Source of the DNA: Jaapia argillacea MUCL 33604
Taxonomy: Eukaryota > Basidiomycota > Agaricomycetes > Jaapiales > Jaapiaceae
DNA length: 64,000 nt
Assembly: GCA_000697665.1 (NCBI GenBank)
Contig: KL197733.1
Coordinates: 188,943-252,942, forward strand
Direction: 5' to 3'
Shown here: positions 46,707 to 57,151 of the stretch, in pieces
Layout: every line of letters starts with the position of its first letter
How positions within the stretch are numbered: position 1 is the stretch's first letter
The notes under the pieces: generated by a model
The model's database searches: none
Told to the model about the DNA's origin: nothing
What the model saw: only the letters and a program-made list of their open reading frames with translations
Program-made: the position numbers and the translations under genes

Positions 46707-47450
46707 ATGACCTACGACTTCCAGGACCGAGTATTCCTCATAACAGGAGCGGCGTCAGGCATCGGCCGCGCCACCGCTCTCAAGCTGTCCTCCCTTGGCG
46801 CCTCCCTCGCCCTCTGCGACATCAACTCCACCTCTCTCGTCACCACGACCTCCCTCTGCACCGGTTCCCATTTCACACACTCCTTCGACATCGCCTCCTC
46901 ATCCGAGTGTACCCATTTCATTAAAGACACCATATCACTATACGGAAAGATAGATGGGATATTCAATTGTGCTGGTATAAACCCCACTTCTATCCCACTT
47001 GAGGACACGACGGACGAGTATTGGGATATGATGGTGAATACAAACTTGAAGGGGACTTATAACATTACCCGCGCTGCCATTCCGTTCCTCAAATCAGGCT
47101 CTTCTTTCGTCAACGTCTCATCCATATGTGGCCTTCATCCCTTCCCCACCTTCGCCATCTACTGCGCCACCAAGTATGCCATCACCGGCTTTTCCAAATC
47201 GATGGCTTTGGAATTGGGACCGAAGGGTATAAGAGTGAACGTATTGGCTCCGGGGTTTATCGATACGCCCACGAATAGCGGTGTGATCGCGGGTGAGGAA
47301 GGCGTGAAGAGTTTGGAGGCGAAGGTATCGTTGGGCAGGCTGGGGAGTGCGGAGGAGTGTGCGGACGTTGTGGCTTTTTTGTTCAGTGATGGAGCCCGGT
47401 ATATGAATGGATCGGTGGTGGAGGTCAATGGAGGGACGGCAGAATCTTGA
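46707..47450 (+). CDS. short-chain dehydrogenase/reductase (SDR) 2, intronless
   Basis: 247-residue classical SDR in one exon. Motifs: FLITGAASGIGRATAL (cofactor loop), LCDINSTSL (Asp after strand 2 suggests NAD), IFNCAGINPTS (NCAG variant of NNAG), FVNVSSICGLHPF (catalytic Ser), YCATKYAITGF (catalytic Tyr and Lys), IRVNVLAPGFIDTP and VVEVNGGTAES. It resembles fungal and bacterial 3-oxoacyl-ACP reductase/glucose-dehydrogenase-type SDRs in the FabG group. Unlike its multi-intron neighbour it has no introns. The pair differ in cofactor hints and sequence and so are not a recent duplicate. Confidence 0.88.
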   Translation: MTYDFQDRVFLITGAASGIGRATALKLSSLGASLALCDINSTSLVTTTSLCTGSHFTHSFDIASSSECTHFIKDTISLYGKIDGIFNCAGINPTSIPLEDTTDEYWDMMVNTNLKGTYNITRAAIPFLKSGSSFVNVSSICGLHPFPTFAIYCATKYAITGFSKSMALELGPKGIRVNVLAPGFIDTPTNSGVIAGEEGVKSLEAKVSLGRLGSAEECADVVAFLFSDGARYMNGSVVEVNGGTAES

Positions 47451-48137
47451 GGCTAGGCTTCGAGGTAGATGGGAGGTGAGGCAGATTATTCCCTTGGTGG
47501 GCGTTGAAGTACCGACACGGTTGCATAGTTTAGGGACAGTCAGAATCAGATTGGGCGGAAATGGAAACATTCATGGCTTGTCCTGACTTGACATCCTATT
47601 CACCCTCACCCCGACCTGCGCTTAAGTCTGCAAAGTGGGACATTGCCATGTCAGCATCACGAAAGCATTCAAGATAATTACAAGGTATCGGGTTCCTGAT
47701 TAAACGTCACGAAAGAGGGACTTTGCATCGTTGAAGAACGTGAGCCCAAAAGTCGATCGCAAGCAGATCAACTTGACAAAGCAACAAGCGAATCCAAAGG
47801 ACCCATTAGGGTCAAAAGTGACGGATCAGCGACAAACGCGTGGCCAGGGCGGAGTTAGGTGGAGATGGGATATAACTGCACAGAAAGGTATTACTTACAA
47901 AACGACGCCGGCATCACAAGTTTTACTTACCTCGAACGAAACACAGCAGTGTTTGACATGCGACCGCCCTCGACCAATCCACGACAAACCAGAGCCAGCG
48001 ACTTGTGATACTTGAAAGATTGCATTCTAGCAAGGATACAAGGATCACCAATCGTTGACTTAGGTCAAGCAGCCACACAAACGAGGATCTCCGCAAGCCA
48101 AATCATCCACCAACAACAATCATTCACCTGGCATTCA
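47451..48137. other. intergenic, convergent 3' ends
   Basis: This 687 bp lies between the ends of SDR 2 (+) and the Smr protein (-). Small frames show no recognisable product. Nothing else is seen. Confidence 0.4.
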
Positions 48138-49329
48138 TTACATGATAACGCATCCATCGCCCCCTTCTCCCCTCAACCTCCTCGTAATATCATCAGCACC
48201 CATAGGTCCACCCCTCGATCGTTGCCTACCATCCAAACTAACGATCAAAACGCCAGCATTCTGGGGATCCAATTCTGCGATAAGTTGGTTTCTAAACCGA
48301 AACATGAGTTATACGGGGAGTGAATAGGATTAATGGAGAGGACGGACTTTTCCATCAGTTCTGCGATGGCTGGCTCGAGTTTGGCTCGACCTCCAGGTGA
48401 GTGGATACCTTTACCTACATTCAATATAGAAATTTCGCAGTGAGTTCACGAAAGACAAGGGAGGATACAATACGGACCGACGATAAGGTGAATCTCTGCA
48501 TCACCACGTTGACGAGCCTCTTGGACTGCTCGATCAGTAAAAGCAATAGCCTCTTTTACATAAAGCCCATGTAAATCGACCTCGCCCGGTTTGCTATCCT
48601 GCATTCGAACCTACGCGTCAGTACGAAGGAAATCATCTCAATCGACCCCTACATACTTTGTTGTTCTCTAACAGTCGAAAAAAATCGCGACCAGTGAGGA
48701 AGATTTCAATGATGAAATAGTACAGGAAACGAACCAGTAAAGATCCATTCACTAGCCTCCTTATTCAACCTCTGCATTTCTCTCTCATGTTGCCTCCCCT
48801 TCTCCGACAATTGCTTAGCAAGTGCACCATCTCCCCTCTTATACGCCGCTTGACTATCCTCGAACGATTGAGCCATTTGAGAACCCTCTTCGTTCGCCCG
48901 AGCGCGGAGGGACATGTAATACTCATTCTTCTGATTGAGTTGGTTTTGATCCTACACAACCAGAGGGTAAACATGGAAAGATAGTCAAGAAGAACAGTGG
49001 GAACTCACGACATATTGCCCAGGCTTGTGGGGGGGCGAACCGGGTTGACTGACGGAGGGACGATGAGGGGTATGCGACGGCGGACTGGTTTGACCTGAAT
49101 AGTGTCCTTGTTGGTTCTCCCATCTCGGTGGAGATGGTGCCTGAGGCTGGTGCCATGCCCCCGGAGGCCCTTGTTGAGGAGGGTATTGCTGCTGTTGTTG
49201 GCCTTGCCACTGCGACTGACCCTGCCCTTGGGCGTGGGGTGGCTTATCACCTCCAGACTGATTGGCAGCGGAGGAATCGCCGCAGATGGCGTTCACTAGC
49301 GCCTTGAGGATTGATTCCAGGAAGCCCAT
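48138..49329 (-). CDS. Smr-domain protein with DUF1771 and C-terminal CaaX box
   Basis: Starts MGFLESILKALVNAICG, an amphipathic helix, then a Gln/Pro/Gly-rich disordered linker. DUF1771 follows (YYMSLRARANEEGSQMAQSF, GALAKQLSEKGRQHEREMQR). The Smr domain has VDLHGLYVKEAI, LIVGKGIHSPGGRAKLEPAI, the TGxGxHS-type motif as GKGIHS, and AELDPQNAGVLIVSLD. Smr domains bind or cleave nucleic acid (as in MutS2 and Cue2/N4BP2). The last exon ends GGDGCVIM, a canonical CaaX farnesylation signal with Met in last place. The final intron AA|GTCCGT...TTTAG|A is needed to reach it. N-terminal MG also allows myristoylation. Membrane anchoring is thus inferred. Confidence 0.85.
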
Positions 49330-51090
49330 AGTTATTTCGAGGAGATAGAAGGTAAGCTTAGATACACAGAAAGTAAATGCGGGGATGGACGATTAGATGA
49401 GAGTCGGTGCTAAATGAACACCGATGTCGTCCTGTGGGTTGGGAAAACGTGGGTCAGGCATGCAGCGCCTCATTGCAGCCTGTCAATTGTACGGGGGTCC
49501 CTGGTCACCGTCTCCCCCGTCGACACGCAGTGGTTTGTTCATCCGATTGCACGGAAGAAAGGTTCGAAGGCATCGCGAATGTGGAAAAATTAAGGTCCAA
49601 CGCGCAACACACCCTCAAACTTATCCAGGGCTTAGACTTTCAACTAAACAAAAACCACCGGTTTGGAACTTCCCATACACAGGGTTTCTTGTCATTCCAA
49701 ATCACTGGAAGGACCAGGAGTCCAAGGACAGGATAGTGTTTTTTTCCCGGGGTCGCCGGGAGGTGTCAGTGGACTCTCCGTCACGGTCCCTCGCCGTCGG
49801 ACCACAAGTTGAACGGCCTTACTTGTTTGATCCGAGGTGCCCATTCTCTCCTACTTATCGCTACCGTTTTGACGCCCAGGACTCCCACTAGCCTTGCTAC
49901 AGACTAGTACTGCTGCCTCGCTCCGCTGGAAAAGGCTAAGACGTTCAACTTCACGGATCTTCTGTTGACTTTCGATGGTCAGGCTCTGTAGATTCTTTTC
50001 CCAGTCTGCTTACTTTGGCAGGCGTTGTGTTTCAGCATGAGGTATCGCACCAGCCCCCCGGACTAAGTACTCCATCGCACCCAATTCTGAAAGCTCCCAC
50101 CTCCTTTGGGTTGCGCCCAACTTGGGATGGAGGTGGGCCTCGACGGTCATGCTCACTTCCCATAAGTCTAGTTTAGGGTAAGCACCGTGTCCCTCGTTTC
50201 AACCTAGATGGCCGTCATCATGGAAGAGACCACGAGACAAGACGGCCCGGGCTATGAGGCGCCACCCCATCACACAGGACCACCTCATGCAAGGAATTCA
50301 ATGGCTCAATATCCGCACAACGTCCGCACAATGCAGACCTGTTCGACTACCATTTCGATCAAGTCTGGCGTTACGACAACATCGGAAATAAAGACACGGG
50401 TGATTCGCATCAGGAAAAGACAAGGCGTGTAAGTGAATGGAGCTAACAAGTCATGGGGCACGCAAGGCGAACGGTGGACACCACCCTAGCACAAGTCCGT
50501 CGCCTTGCAGTTAAAGGATACATGTCAACGATAGAAACTGACTGGCTGTTCGTGCAGGTCCACACAGACAAATCGCATACCCGTCCAGCACCCATGACCA
50601 TCCGCAACGCCTTGAGGCTCCATACACCACCATTGCTTGGGGAAGTGGGATTCCGTTTGAAGGCACTATCACCGCGGTAGCGATACCTGAAGATAGAAGC
50701 ACTCACATATGACATCGGAAAGCACTCGGTAAACGTAGATCTTCCGACATGAATTCCCCTTGGGGCTGTTGCACTTGAAATTGCGGAGTATGGCGGAGGG
50801 TTGTAGATGCTTGAAGCTGGCGGATATTGTTAGGATATCAAGCGAGATAGGGATACTCACAACACGGCCAGCCGTGGTCCCCGCAAACAAGAAAATGCCG
50901 TCTACATTAGAAAGTGTAGAAGGAAAAGGAACGACCAAGCATTAACAGGGAACGCGGTCAAAAGATAAAGCATACTAGAATATGAAAAGCCAAACGAAGA
51001 TAAAAAAAAACAACGGAGCCAAGAACGTGTTTACCAAAACAATCCTTCCCGACTACATCATGCCATACTCATCACACGACTTCTCATATC
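49330..51090. other. long intergenic region, one doubtful small gene
   Basis: This 1.76 kb lies between two minus-strand genes. At 50208-50432 the + strand shows an ATG-led frame (MAVIMEETTRQDGPGYEAPP). In a different frame further on there is a strongly coding-like exon (about 50338-50429: LFDYHFDQVWRYDNIGNKDT) that ends in GTAAGT. I found no intron that joins them; a near-duplicate 11-bp string (CGCACAACGTC/CGCACAATGCA) lies at the switch. On the minus strand 50430-50940 there are coding-like scraps too. None is solid enough to call. Confidence 0.3.
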
Positions 51091-52186
51091 TCATATCTCC
51101 AGCCCGACAAGCACGTAAGTCGGATCAACCTGGAATGGAGGTTTAGTAACGACGGTGCCACCAACGTACATCATTGAGTGAATGAGGCTGCTCAAAGCAG
51201 GTGATGACCTCTCCAAAGCAATGACGAGGGCTGAACACTCGAGTCGTTCGTCGGCCAAATCCAGGAGAGCAACGATGCTAGAGACCAGGCCCATTAATCA
51301 GCGAGAGGCAAAGAGCGAGAACACTCGGCACATACCTTTCCCTGAGGTTGATGTGATCAGCGCTCTTTCCGTCAACGTAGAAAGTCTTCGCCTTGCCGGG
51401 CAACTCGAGAACAACTCCATCAAAGGAAGCACCTAGGTCGGGGGCAGAGATCGAGACACTTTTCGCATACGGCAAAGCACTGAGTCCATTCCGAGGGAAC
51501 AGTGTAGTAAGGAAATCCAAAGCCGAGTTTGATTGCTTGGCGCTGATAGCTGCAACGCTCCCGTTACCCTCCTCAGCCTCATCGGGGGTAAGCGGAGGCG
51601 TAGCGAGGTATTCAGCGGTTGGGATTTGACGGGGCCTGATAGCTTGGGGCGCGACTAAGGACGCAGGTGGAGTGTAGGAAACAGAGCCCAATGAAGTGTG
51701 GATGTCGTCAGCAGGTGGGGTAGGCGGGTAAACAATAGATTTTGCAAAAAAGTCGGGCTCGTGAATTGAAGATGATGAATCGGAAGATGAATGGTCGGAA
51801 AACGGGGAGGCGGAAAAGATTCGCGCCGGACTGTCTCTCACCCAGTCCGACGACCCTCGATCAGGAGGGCATTTTTCGTTAGGGACGTCAAAACCGCCAC
51901 TGCAACCCATCGTGAGTGGCAAGTCGGATTTGGTGGGAAAGGCACTCACCCCCGGTCCGCCAGAGAACGTAGTAGAGTAGTAGTAGAGATCGTCGGTGCC
52001 CTGCATGTGGCAAACAGCGAGAACGCTAGGAGTGGCGTCAAAGGAGAGAGCCCCATCCCCAACGGCTTGACGGCCGTTGCTAAACGAATCTCAATTGTCA
52101 GTCAAACATGAAGGCCTTAAGGAAACGTACGTGGGGCAAAGACTAAATTGCTGATTGGGGGAATTTAACATGGTAATATTCGACAT
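51091..52186 (-). CDS. OAZ1: ornithine decarboxylase antizyme (+1 frameshift gene)
   Basis: Antizyme binds ornithine decarboxylase, blocks it and sends it to the proteasome without ubiquitin. Its synthesis needs a polyamine-stimulated +1 ribosomal frameshift. ORF1 (65 codons) starts MSNITMLNSPNQQFS, crosses one intron and ends GGPGWRF-stop. ORF2 continues in +1 frame (DVPNEKCPPDRGSS...) to the conserved antizyme fold: AKTFYVDGKSADHINLRESI, LDLADERLECSALVIALERS, LSSLIHSMMYVGGTVV, ending YVLVGLEI. The shift site is UUU UGA C at 51887-51893, formed only after a 50-nt intron (51900-51949) is removed. With that intron kept, one frame runs from ORF1 into ORF2 without a shift. A further intron splits LRE/SIV. 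Length and layout match fungal antizymes. Confidence 0.9.
51887..51893 (-). promoter_or_regulatory. programmed +1 frameshift site UUU-UGA-C
   Basis: On the spliced mRNA the last ORF1 codons are UGG CGG UUU followed by UGA C. Slipping one base forward reads UUU then GAC and enters ORF2. A slow UGA stop in the A-site after UUU is one of the known antizyme shift sites. Nearby stimulators were not searched by computation. Confidence 0.8.
51900..51949 (-). other. 50-nt intron whose retention bypasses the frameshift
   Basis: Begins GTGAGT and ends TTGCAG, with CTCAC as a candidate branch site. It has no stop in the ORF1 frame, and its length (2 mod 3) places retained transcripts directly in the ORF2 frame, adding 17 codons (VSAFPTKSDLPLTMGCS). 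Confidence 0.7.
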
Positions 52187-52960
52187 GTGATGCCAACTTG
52201 GTTGTGGTGAGGGTTTTAAACGTGGAGGGTTGCGTTGCTGTGAATGCAGAGCCTATGCAACGAAGTAGACAGGTAGTCAGAAGAGAGTCAAAGCAACCGA
52301 AACCTAGGCCACTGACGAGAAGATTACTAGCGAAGGGGTGAACTTGTTCGGTCAGCGATGTGGGTTCTGCGAGCAAAGGGAATCGCCGCAGTTGAGCCCA
52401 CGTTATAAGAGCAAAAGTGGCGCTACTTACGTAAGCAACGGTGGCTGATGGATCCTGCACGTTCCTCCTCTTGGTGCAGAAGTATATTCTAACTTCGCTA
52501 AGGGCAAAGCGCTGAAACTCGGATCTTGCTCGTCGAAAATACGAAGGTTCAAGCAAGGGGTAGCTCAGATATAGACTGAAATCTGAACAACGTTGCAAAC
52601 GCGTGTCAATGGCATAAAGTCCTCTCGGCAACTTGGTCCCCGGTCAAGTCTCTGGACCGTGGTCTCTGATGGACCTGAGTGCCTGAATCTTGTCCCAATC
52701 ACATCGAGCTTGCATCGACCGACGAGCAAACACCTCGCTACCCTCAAGACGTGAGTACCATTCTTCTGTATTGCCGTCTAGTCCGAAGCCTATTGTCCTT
52801 TCGTATGGCTGAGAGAATTCGCGAGGTGGGAGAGGGAGGATGGGCCGATGGATGGACTGGCGTTTGAACGGATGAAGTGTTCGAGGACATAGATTTCGGG
52901 ACCCCATATCACCAGTACTCACCTCTTGATTTTGTTCAGTAACCTTCCGGCACAATCGAA
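52187..52960. promoter_or_regulatory. divergent upstream region of antizyme and RPS2, with RPS2 leader intron
   Basis: This 774 bp separates two highly expressed genes in opposite directions. On the + side, GTGAGT at 52751 and TTTTGTTCAG ending at 52940 would make a 5'-UTR intron directly before the RPS2 leader, common in fungal ribosomal-protein genes. On the - side the frames up to 52631 have no antizyme similarity and are read as 5' UTR. Confidence 0.5.
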
Positions 52961-53854
52961 ATGGCTGACGCTGCACGCGGACGTGGTGGATTTGGACGTG
53001 GACGTGGTGACCGAGGCAGGGGTAGGCGAGGACCCCGCCGTGGCGGTCGCAAGGATGATGAGAAAGAGTGGTACGCCCAGTTATCCCCACCTCAATTCAA
53101 GGAGTCCCTGCAAACCGCATGGATTATTACTCCAGGGTCCCCGTCACCAAACTCGGCCGTCTCGTGAAGGACGGAAAGATCAAGTCTATGGAAGAGATCT
53201 ACCTCTTCTCTCTCCCTGTCAAGGAGTACCAAATTGTCGACTTCTTCCTCCCCAAACTCAAGGATGAAGTTATGAAGATCATGCCCGTCCAGAAACAAAC
53301 TCGTGCCGGCCAGCGTACCCGTTTCAAGGCTTTCGTTGCCATCGGAGATTTCGACGGACATGTTGGATTGGGTGTGAAATGTGCAAAGGAAGTCGCCACC
53401 GCCATCCGTGGTGCTATCATTCTCGCCAAGTTGTCCGTTATCCCCGTTCGGAGAGGTTACTGGGGTGCCAAGCTCGGTGACCCCCATACTGTCCCATCGA
53501 AGGTCAGCGGGAAAGTTGGTTCAGTCATGTGCCGGCTTATCCCTGCGCCTCGTGGAACTGGTATCGTCGCTGCCCCTGCGGCCAAGCGATTGCTGCAGAT
53601 GGCTGGTGTTCAGGATGTCTACACGTCGTCCAAGGGTTCAACGGCGACGATGGGTAACTTCTTGAAGGCAACGTTCGAGGCTGTGAGTCACTTTGTTCCT
53701 CCTACTTGGTGGCGTTCTCATCCTTGCTTGACAGATCACCAAAACTTACGCTTTCATTACCCCCGACCTCTGGCGCGAGATCCCCTTGTCACAAGTACCT
53801 TATGATGAGCACAGTGCTCATCTTCAGCTCACTGCCGGCAAGAAGGCGTATTAG
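52961..53854 (+). CDS. RPS2: 40S ribosomal protein uS5 (RPS2)
   Basis: Component of the small ribosomal subunit near the mRNA entry channel, needed for decoding accuracy. It opens with the eukaryotic RGG-rich tail [19 protein letters not shown]. The S5 domains follow: [96 protein letters not shown] and [20 protein letters not shown]. Introns interrupt after KEW (TG|GTACGC) and after TFEA (GCT|GTGAGT); the last exon ends LTAGKKAY. Family certain. Confidence 0.97.
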
Positions 53855-54166
53855 ACTGTACTCTTGTCGTAATAGGTCCTTTCTATGTGTTGTATCCATC
53901 ATGAAAATCACTAGGATCATGCCGCATGTCCATGGCGATCTGTCATCCATCTCCTTGCAAACGTCTTGTGATTAGATTGGGCACCGGGGATGTATCAATA
54001 CCGGTAATTGAATGGACTCTTTACCCCGTACTTCGATTTCCTTTTCGTCGTGCATCTCGTCACTGCAGCCGTCAAGCTAGGGAGGTCATGTGGGAAACGG
54101 ATGCGATATATTCGTTCCCATAAAATGGCCACCTAAGGTCTAGCGGTTTGTCCAACGACTCCAACC
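53855..54166. other. intergenic RPS2 / paraoxonase-like
   Basis: 312 bp with the RPS2 3' UTR and the promoter of the esterase gene. No other feature is seen. Confidence 0.4.
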
Positions 54167-55673
54167 ATGGCCCGCATTTTCTTCTCGGTTCTGGCCGTCG
54201 TCGTCGCCGTGGTCTTCGGTTTCTATCAGCTCCGTCTCAAACCTCTCTTCAACGTAGCAGGGGTTGGTCGCGTCCTCGAGCCTAAGGGAAATACGAACTG
54301 CAAAGCAGTTCCCCAGTTACAAGCATGCGAGAGTAAGCGCTTTGTCATTTTTTTTCAGGATTTCATCCCATTAATGACCTGTCTCCACCCTAGAGATAAT
54401 TCTGCACGCCCCTTCTGGTCTGCTGTACCTAGCATGCTCTACTCCTTCCAGCCGAACACACTGGACTCCTGCTGTCCTTCGTCTCAACGAGACCGGAATG
54501 TCCCAAAGTGACTACGTCGCGACCTACAACCCCGACACTGGCAAAATAACGCGACTCACGGTTCTGGGATTCACCTCCCTCAGAGGATTATCTCTGCATG
54601 GCATGGACGTCGTCCCTTCCTCGTCCAACCCGAACGAACTGTGGGTGTACTTGATTAACCATAGGAAACCTTTGGGAGGCGCAAAAGCATCGGAGGTTGG
54701 CGCGGATTCGGTTATTGAGATTTTCAAGACGGTTGTTGGAGGGACGTCGTTGACGCACGTTACTACTGTGGAGGATCCTGTCATCTTGACCCCCAACGAT
54801 GTCGTTGGATCTCCTACTGGCAAGAGTTTCCACTTTTCGAACGATCACGGTGCGAAGACAGGAATCGTAGGTCTTCGATTACCATTTGAATATTGCAGCT
54901 GACGCACGTATTATGATAGAGCAGGACCATCGAGCTTTATTTGACCTGGCCAAGGAGCTCCGTCGGATTCTGTCACCTCGACAAAGGCTGCAAGATCGCA
55001 ATCGGAAAACTCCCTGGTATCAACGGAATTACCAAGGCAAAGAACGACACATTCTACGTCCCGTCTGCAGGCGTACCTGAACTTCGTGTCTTGGAGCGAC
55101 AAGCTGATGACACTCTAGTTGTAACGGATATCATTCCAACTGGTGAGTTTCCTACTTTGCACAGTAGTAAGGTTGGTCTGACGAGCCTTACTTCTAGACC
55201 GCTTGATGGACAATGCTTCTGTTGATGAAGATGGTATTGTGTGGGCAGCAGGTGGGCATTATCTTTCCCATTTTCAACACAATTGACTAATCTCTGCCTT
55301 TCTAGGGTTTCCCGATGCATTACAAATGGTTGGTGAACACTTCGAGGACCCTACCATTCCTTCCCCATCATCAGCTCTCGCATTCTCGTTGAATACCGGG
55401 AAGGATGCTTATTTTGGACAAAAATTCAAGGTTGAAAAGGTCTGTTAATGATAACCCTGACTCCTACATCTGTTCACCCAATGTACCATTAGGTCTTCGA
55501 GGACGATGGCAATGTGGCTTCGGGTACGACTACAGTCGTCCACGATCCTCGGAGAGGACTTCTCTTCCTCACCGGTGAGTTATCGCGAGAAGCGAAGAAA
55601 TAAATTGACCATTAATTGATTACTTTTAGGTGTTTGTTCACCACATCTTACCGTCTGTAATGTCCGACAATAA
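54167..55673 (+). CDS. paraoxonase/arylesterase-like beta-propeller esterase
   Basis: Member of the serum paraoxonase/SMP-30 six-bladed propeller group: Ca2+-dependent lactonases and arylesterases. An uncleaved N-terminal signal anchor (FSVLAVVVAVVFGFYQL) is followed by CKAVPQLQACEKIILHAPSG, SLHGMDVVPSSSNPNELWVY, LTPNDVVGSPTGKSFHFSND (the Asn-Asp pairs that hold the catalytic calcium), PGINGITKAKNDTFYVPSAG, DNASVDEDGIVWAAG and the C-terminal GTTTVVHDPRRGLLFLTGV. This is the same block order as animal PON1. Seven introns. It ends HLTVCNVRQ. It probably sits in the ER lumen or at the surface; physiological substrate (lactone or quorum-type signal) is inferred from family only. Confidence 0.85.
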
Positions 55674-55797
55674 GACCTACACTTGGAGAGCCGATGTCAT
55701 ATTTATATTAATGTCAAATGGATGTGAATTCTGCGACTCTTGTTCAGCTGGTCCCGCCGTCAACCCATCGAGTCTCAGCGTGGACACGGGACGGTAA

Positions 55798-57062
55798 TCA
55801 ATATCTCATTGGACGAGTTGTGATGCATATATTCCCTACGATCGTCTTTTCGGGCCTGCTCTTCAGGGGTGCCAGGTCGGGGCACGAGTATGCTCTATGC
55901 ATGGCCCTCAGCCCATCGGCAACATGTTCTTTAGAGCAGTGGGGAGTGATTTCATTAGCATTGGGGGAGGATGGGGGACTCATAATATATCATGTCCTAC
56001 GTACCCTTCAGCGAATATCTCTGCCAACCCTTCCACATCCCAGAAAGCGTCGTTGAACTCATCCGGGCCACCTTCTGACTCCTTGACCAAATCCCATATT
56101 TTCTTGGCTTCCTTCTTGTTGGGGAATGCTAATAGAAGATCGATTTATTCCTCGACGATTCTCTCCAAATTGGGCCTCCTTGGTTTGCATGCGCCAGCTT
56201 CGCTATCCTCCTCGTCTTCGTCCATGACTGAGCCTGCACTGCGCAAATCTTCCTCGTCTTCGTCGACTCGCTCTCCATCTCTTCCCCACTTGGCGATCTC
56301 GACGAATCGCCACATCGTGCGCTTTCGTTTCATTTCCTCCTGGCGAGACATGCCGGCTGTCTTCTTGATGGAAAACTTATCGTCATCTACGAGAAATTCC
56401 ATCCAATCGTAGGCGTCGTCGAGCCAAGGGAACAAGACTTCAGCTTCTACCCAAACATACCGCTTGACGTGGACCAACGCTTCTTTGAGTACCGTGAAAG
56501 CCTTGGCACGTAGTTGTTCGGAGGCATGCGCCGAAAAGTGGGCGAAGATACTGCGTTTTGCGTCAAGAATGTCACTACTCCGAGTCCGAATGCGTCCTTC
56601 GACGATGGAGAGAAGGTGAAGTAGATCATCTGGGCTTTCTGCTTTGATAAAGATGGAAGCGGCTGTCCAGTATGTTACGGACGGTCTTTTTGCGCCGTCG
56701 TTGACTATGAAGACATTCTGGCGTGTGACATCGAGCAGCAGAGGTTGCAGAGCAGGTGAATGATTGACCAGGGTTTCGTAGGTCCGCACGGTGGGAGAGG
56801 CCTCAAATGAGGCGATTCGATCCGAATTAAACATCCCAAGCAACGTTGGAACCGCAGCCAGCATCGCCGGTGTCCAGTGGGAGTCTTGTAAGTCGGACCC
56901 CTCTGGGCTAGATTCCTCTGCGAAGCAGTTACCATGGAGGGACCACCGAGGAAATTTGTGTAAACGCCACAGGCGCGTACGCGTTGTTTGGTTTTTGCAA
57001 ACAACGATCATCACCATCAGCAAGCTGGACACCGTGTCATCACAACCACCAGCCAATGCCAT
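55798..57062 (-). pseudogene. decayed third copy of the 55.8-61.3 kb unknown family
   Basis: Matches the C-terminal two thirds of its upstream neighbours: DLQDSHWTPAMLAAVPTLLG, TYETLVNHSPALQPLLLDVT, AAASIFIKAESPDD-like region, then NLERIVEE followed by a TAA exactly where the paralogs have Trp (TIREWVGILL). The frame goes on to match behind the stop (IDLLLAFPNKKEAKKIWDLV, FWDVEGLAEIF). The last exon is also recognisable (HVADGLRAMHRAYSCPDL). The first two exons of the family are missing: only the 3' end of the next copy lies upstream. The 5' truncation plus the in-frame stop argue for a pseudogene, though a shortened product up to ERIVEE could still be made. Confidence 0.7.
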
Positions 57063-57151
57063 TAAAATCTACAGTAACAGTACGCACCCAGTAGCGTCCA
57101 ATAATAATGTAAAGTTCTTTAACGTGAAATTTCTACCACGAATGAACAAAC

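Noticed and set aside
49402-49891. Overlapping + strand frames upstream of the Smr gene
   Set aside because: Two frames of similar length over the same bases, both without motifs; probably leader or promoter DNA of the Smr gene.
52143-52631. 162-codon frame upstream of antizyme
   Set aside because: Not antizyme-like; the ATG at 52186 with an in-phase intron gives a better ORF1, so this is read as 5' UTR.
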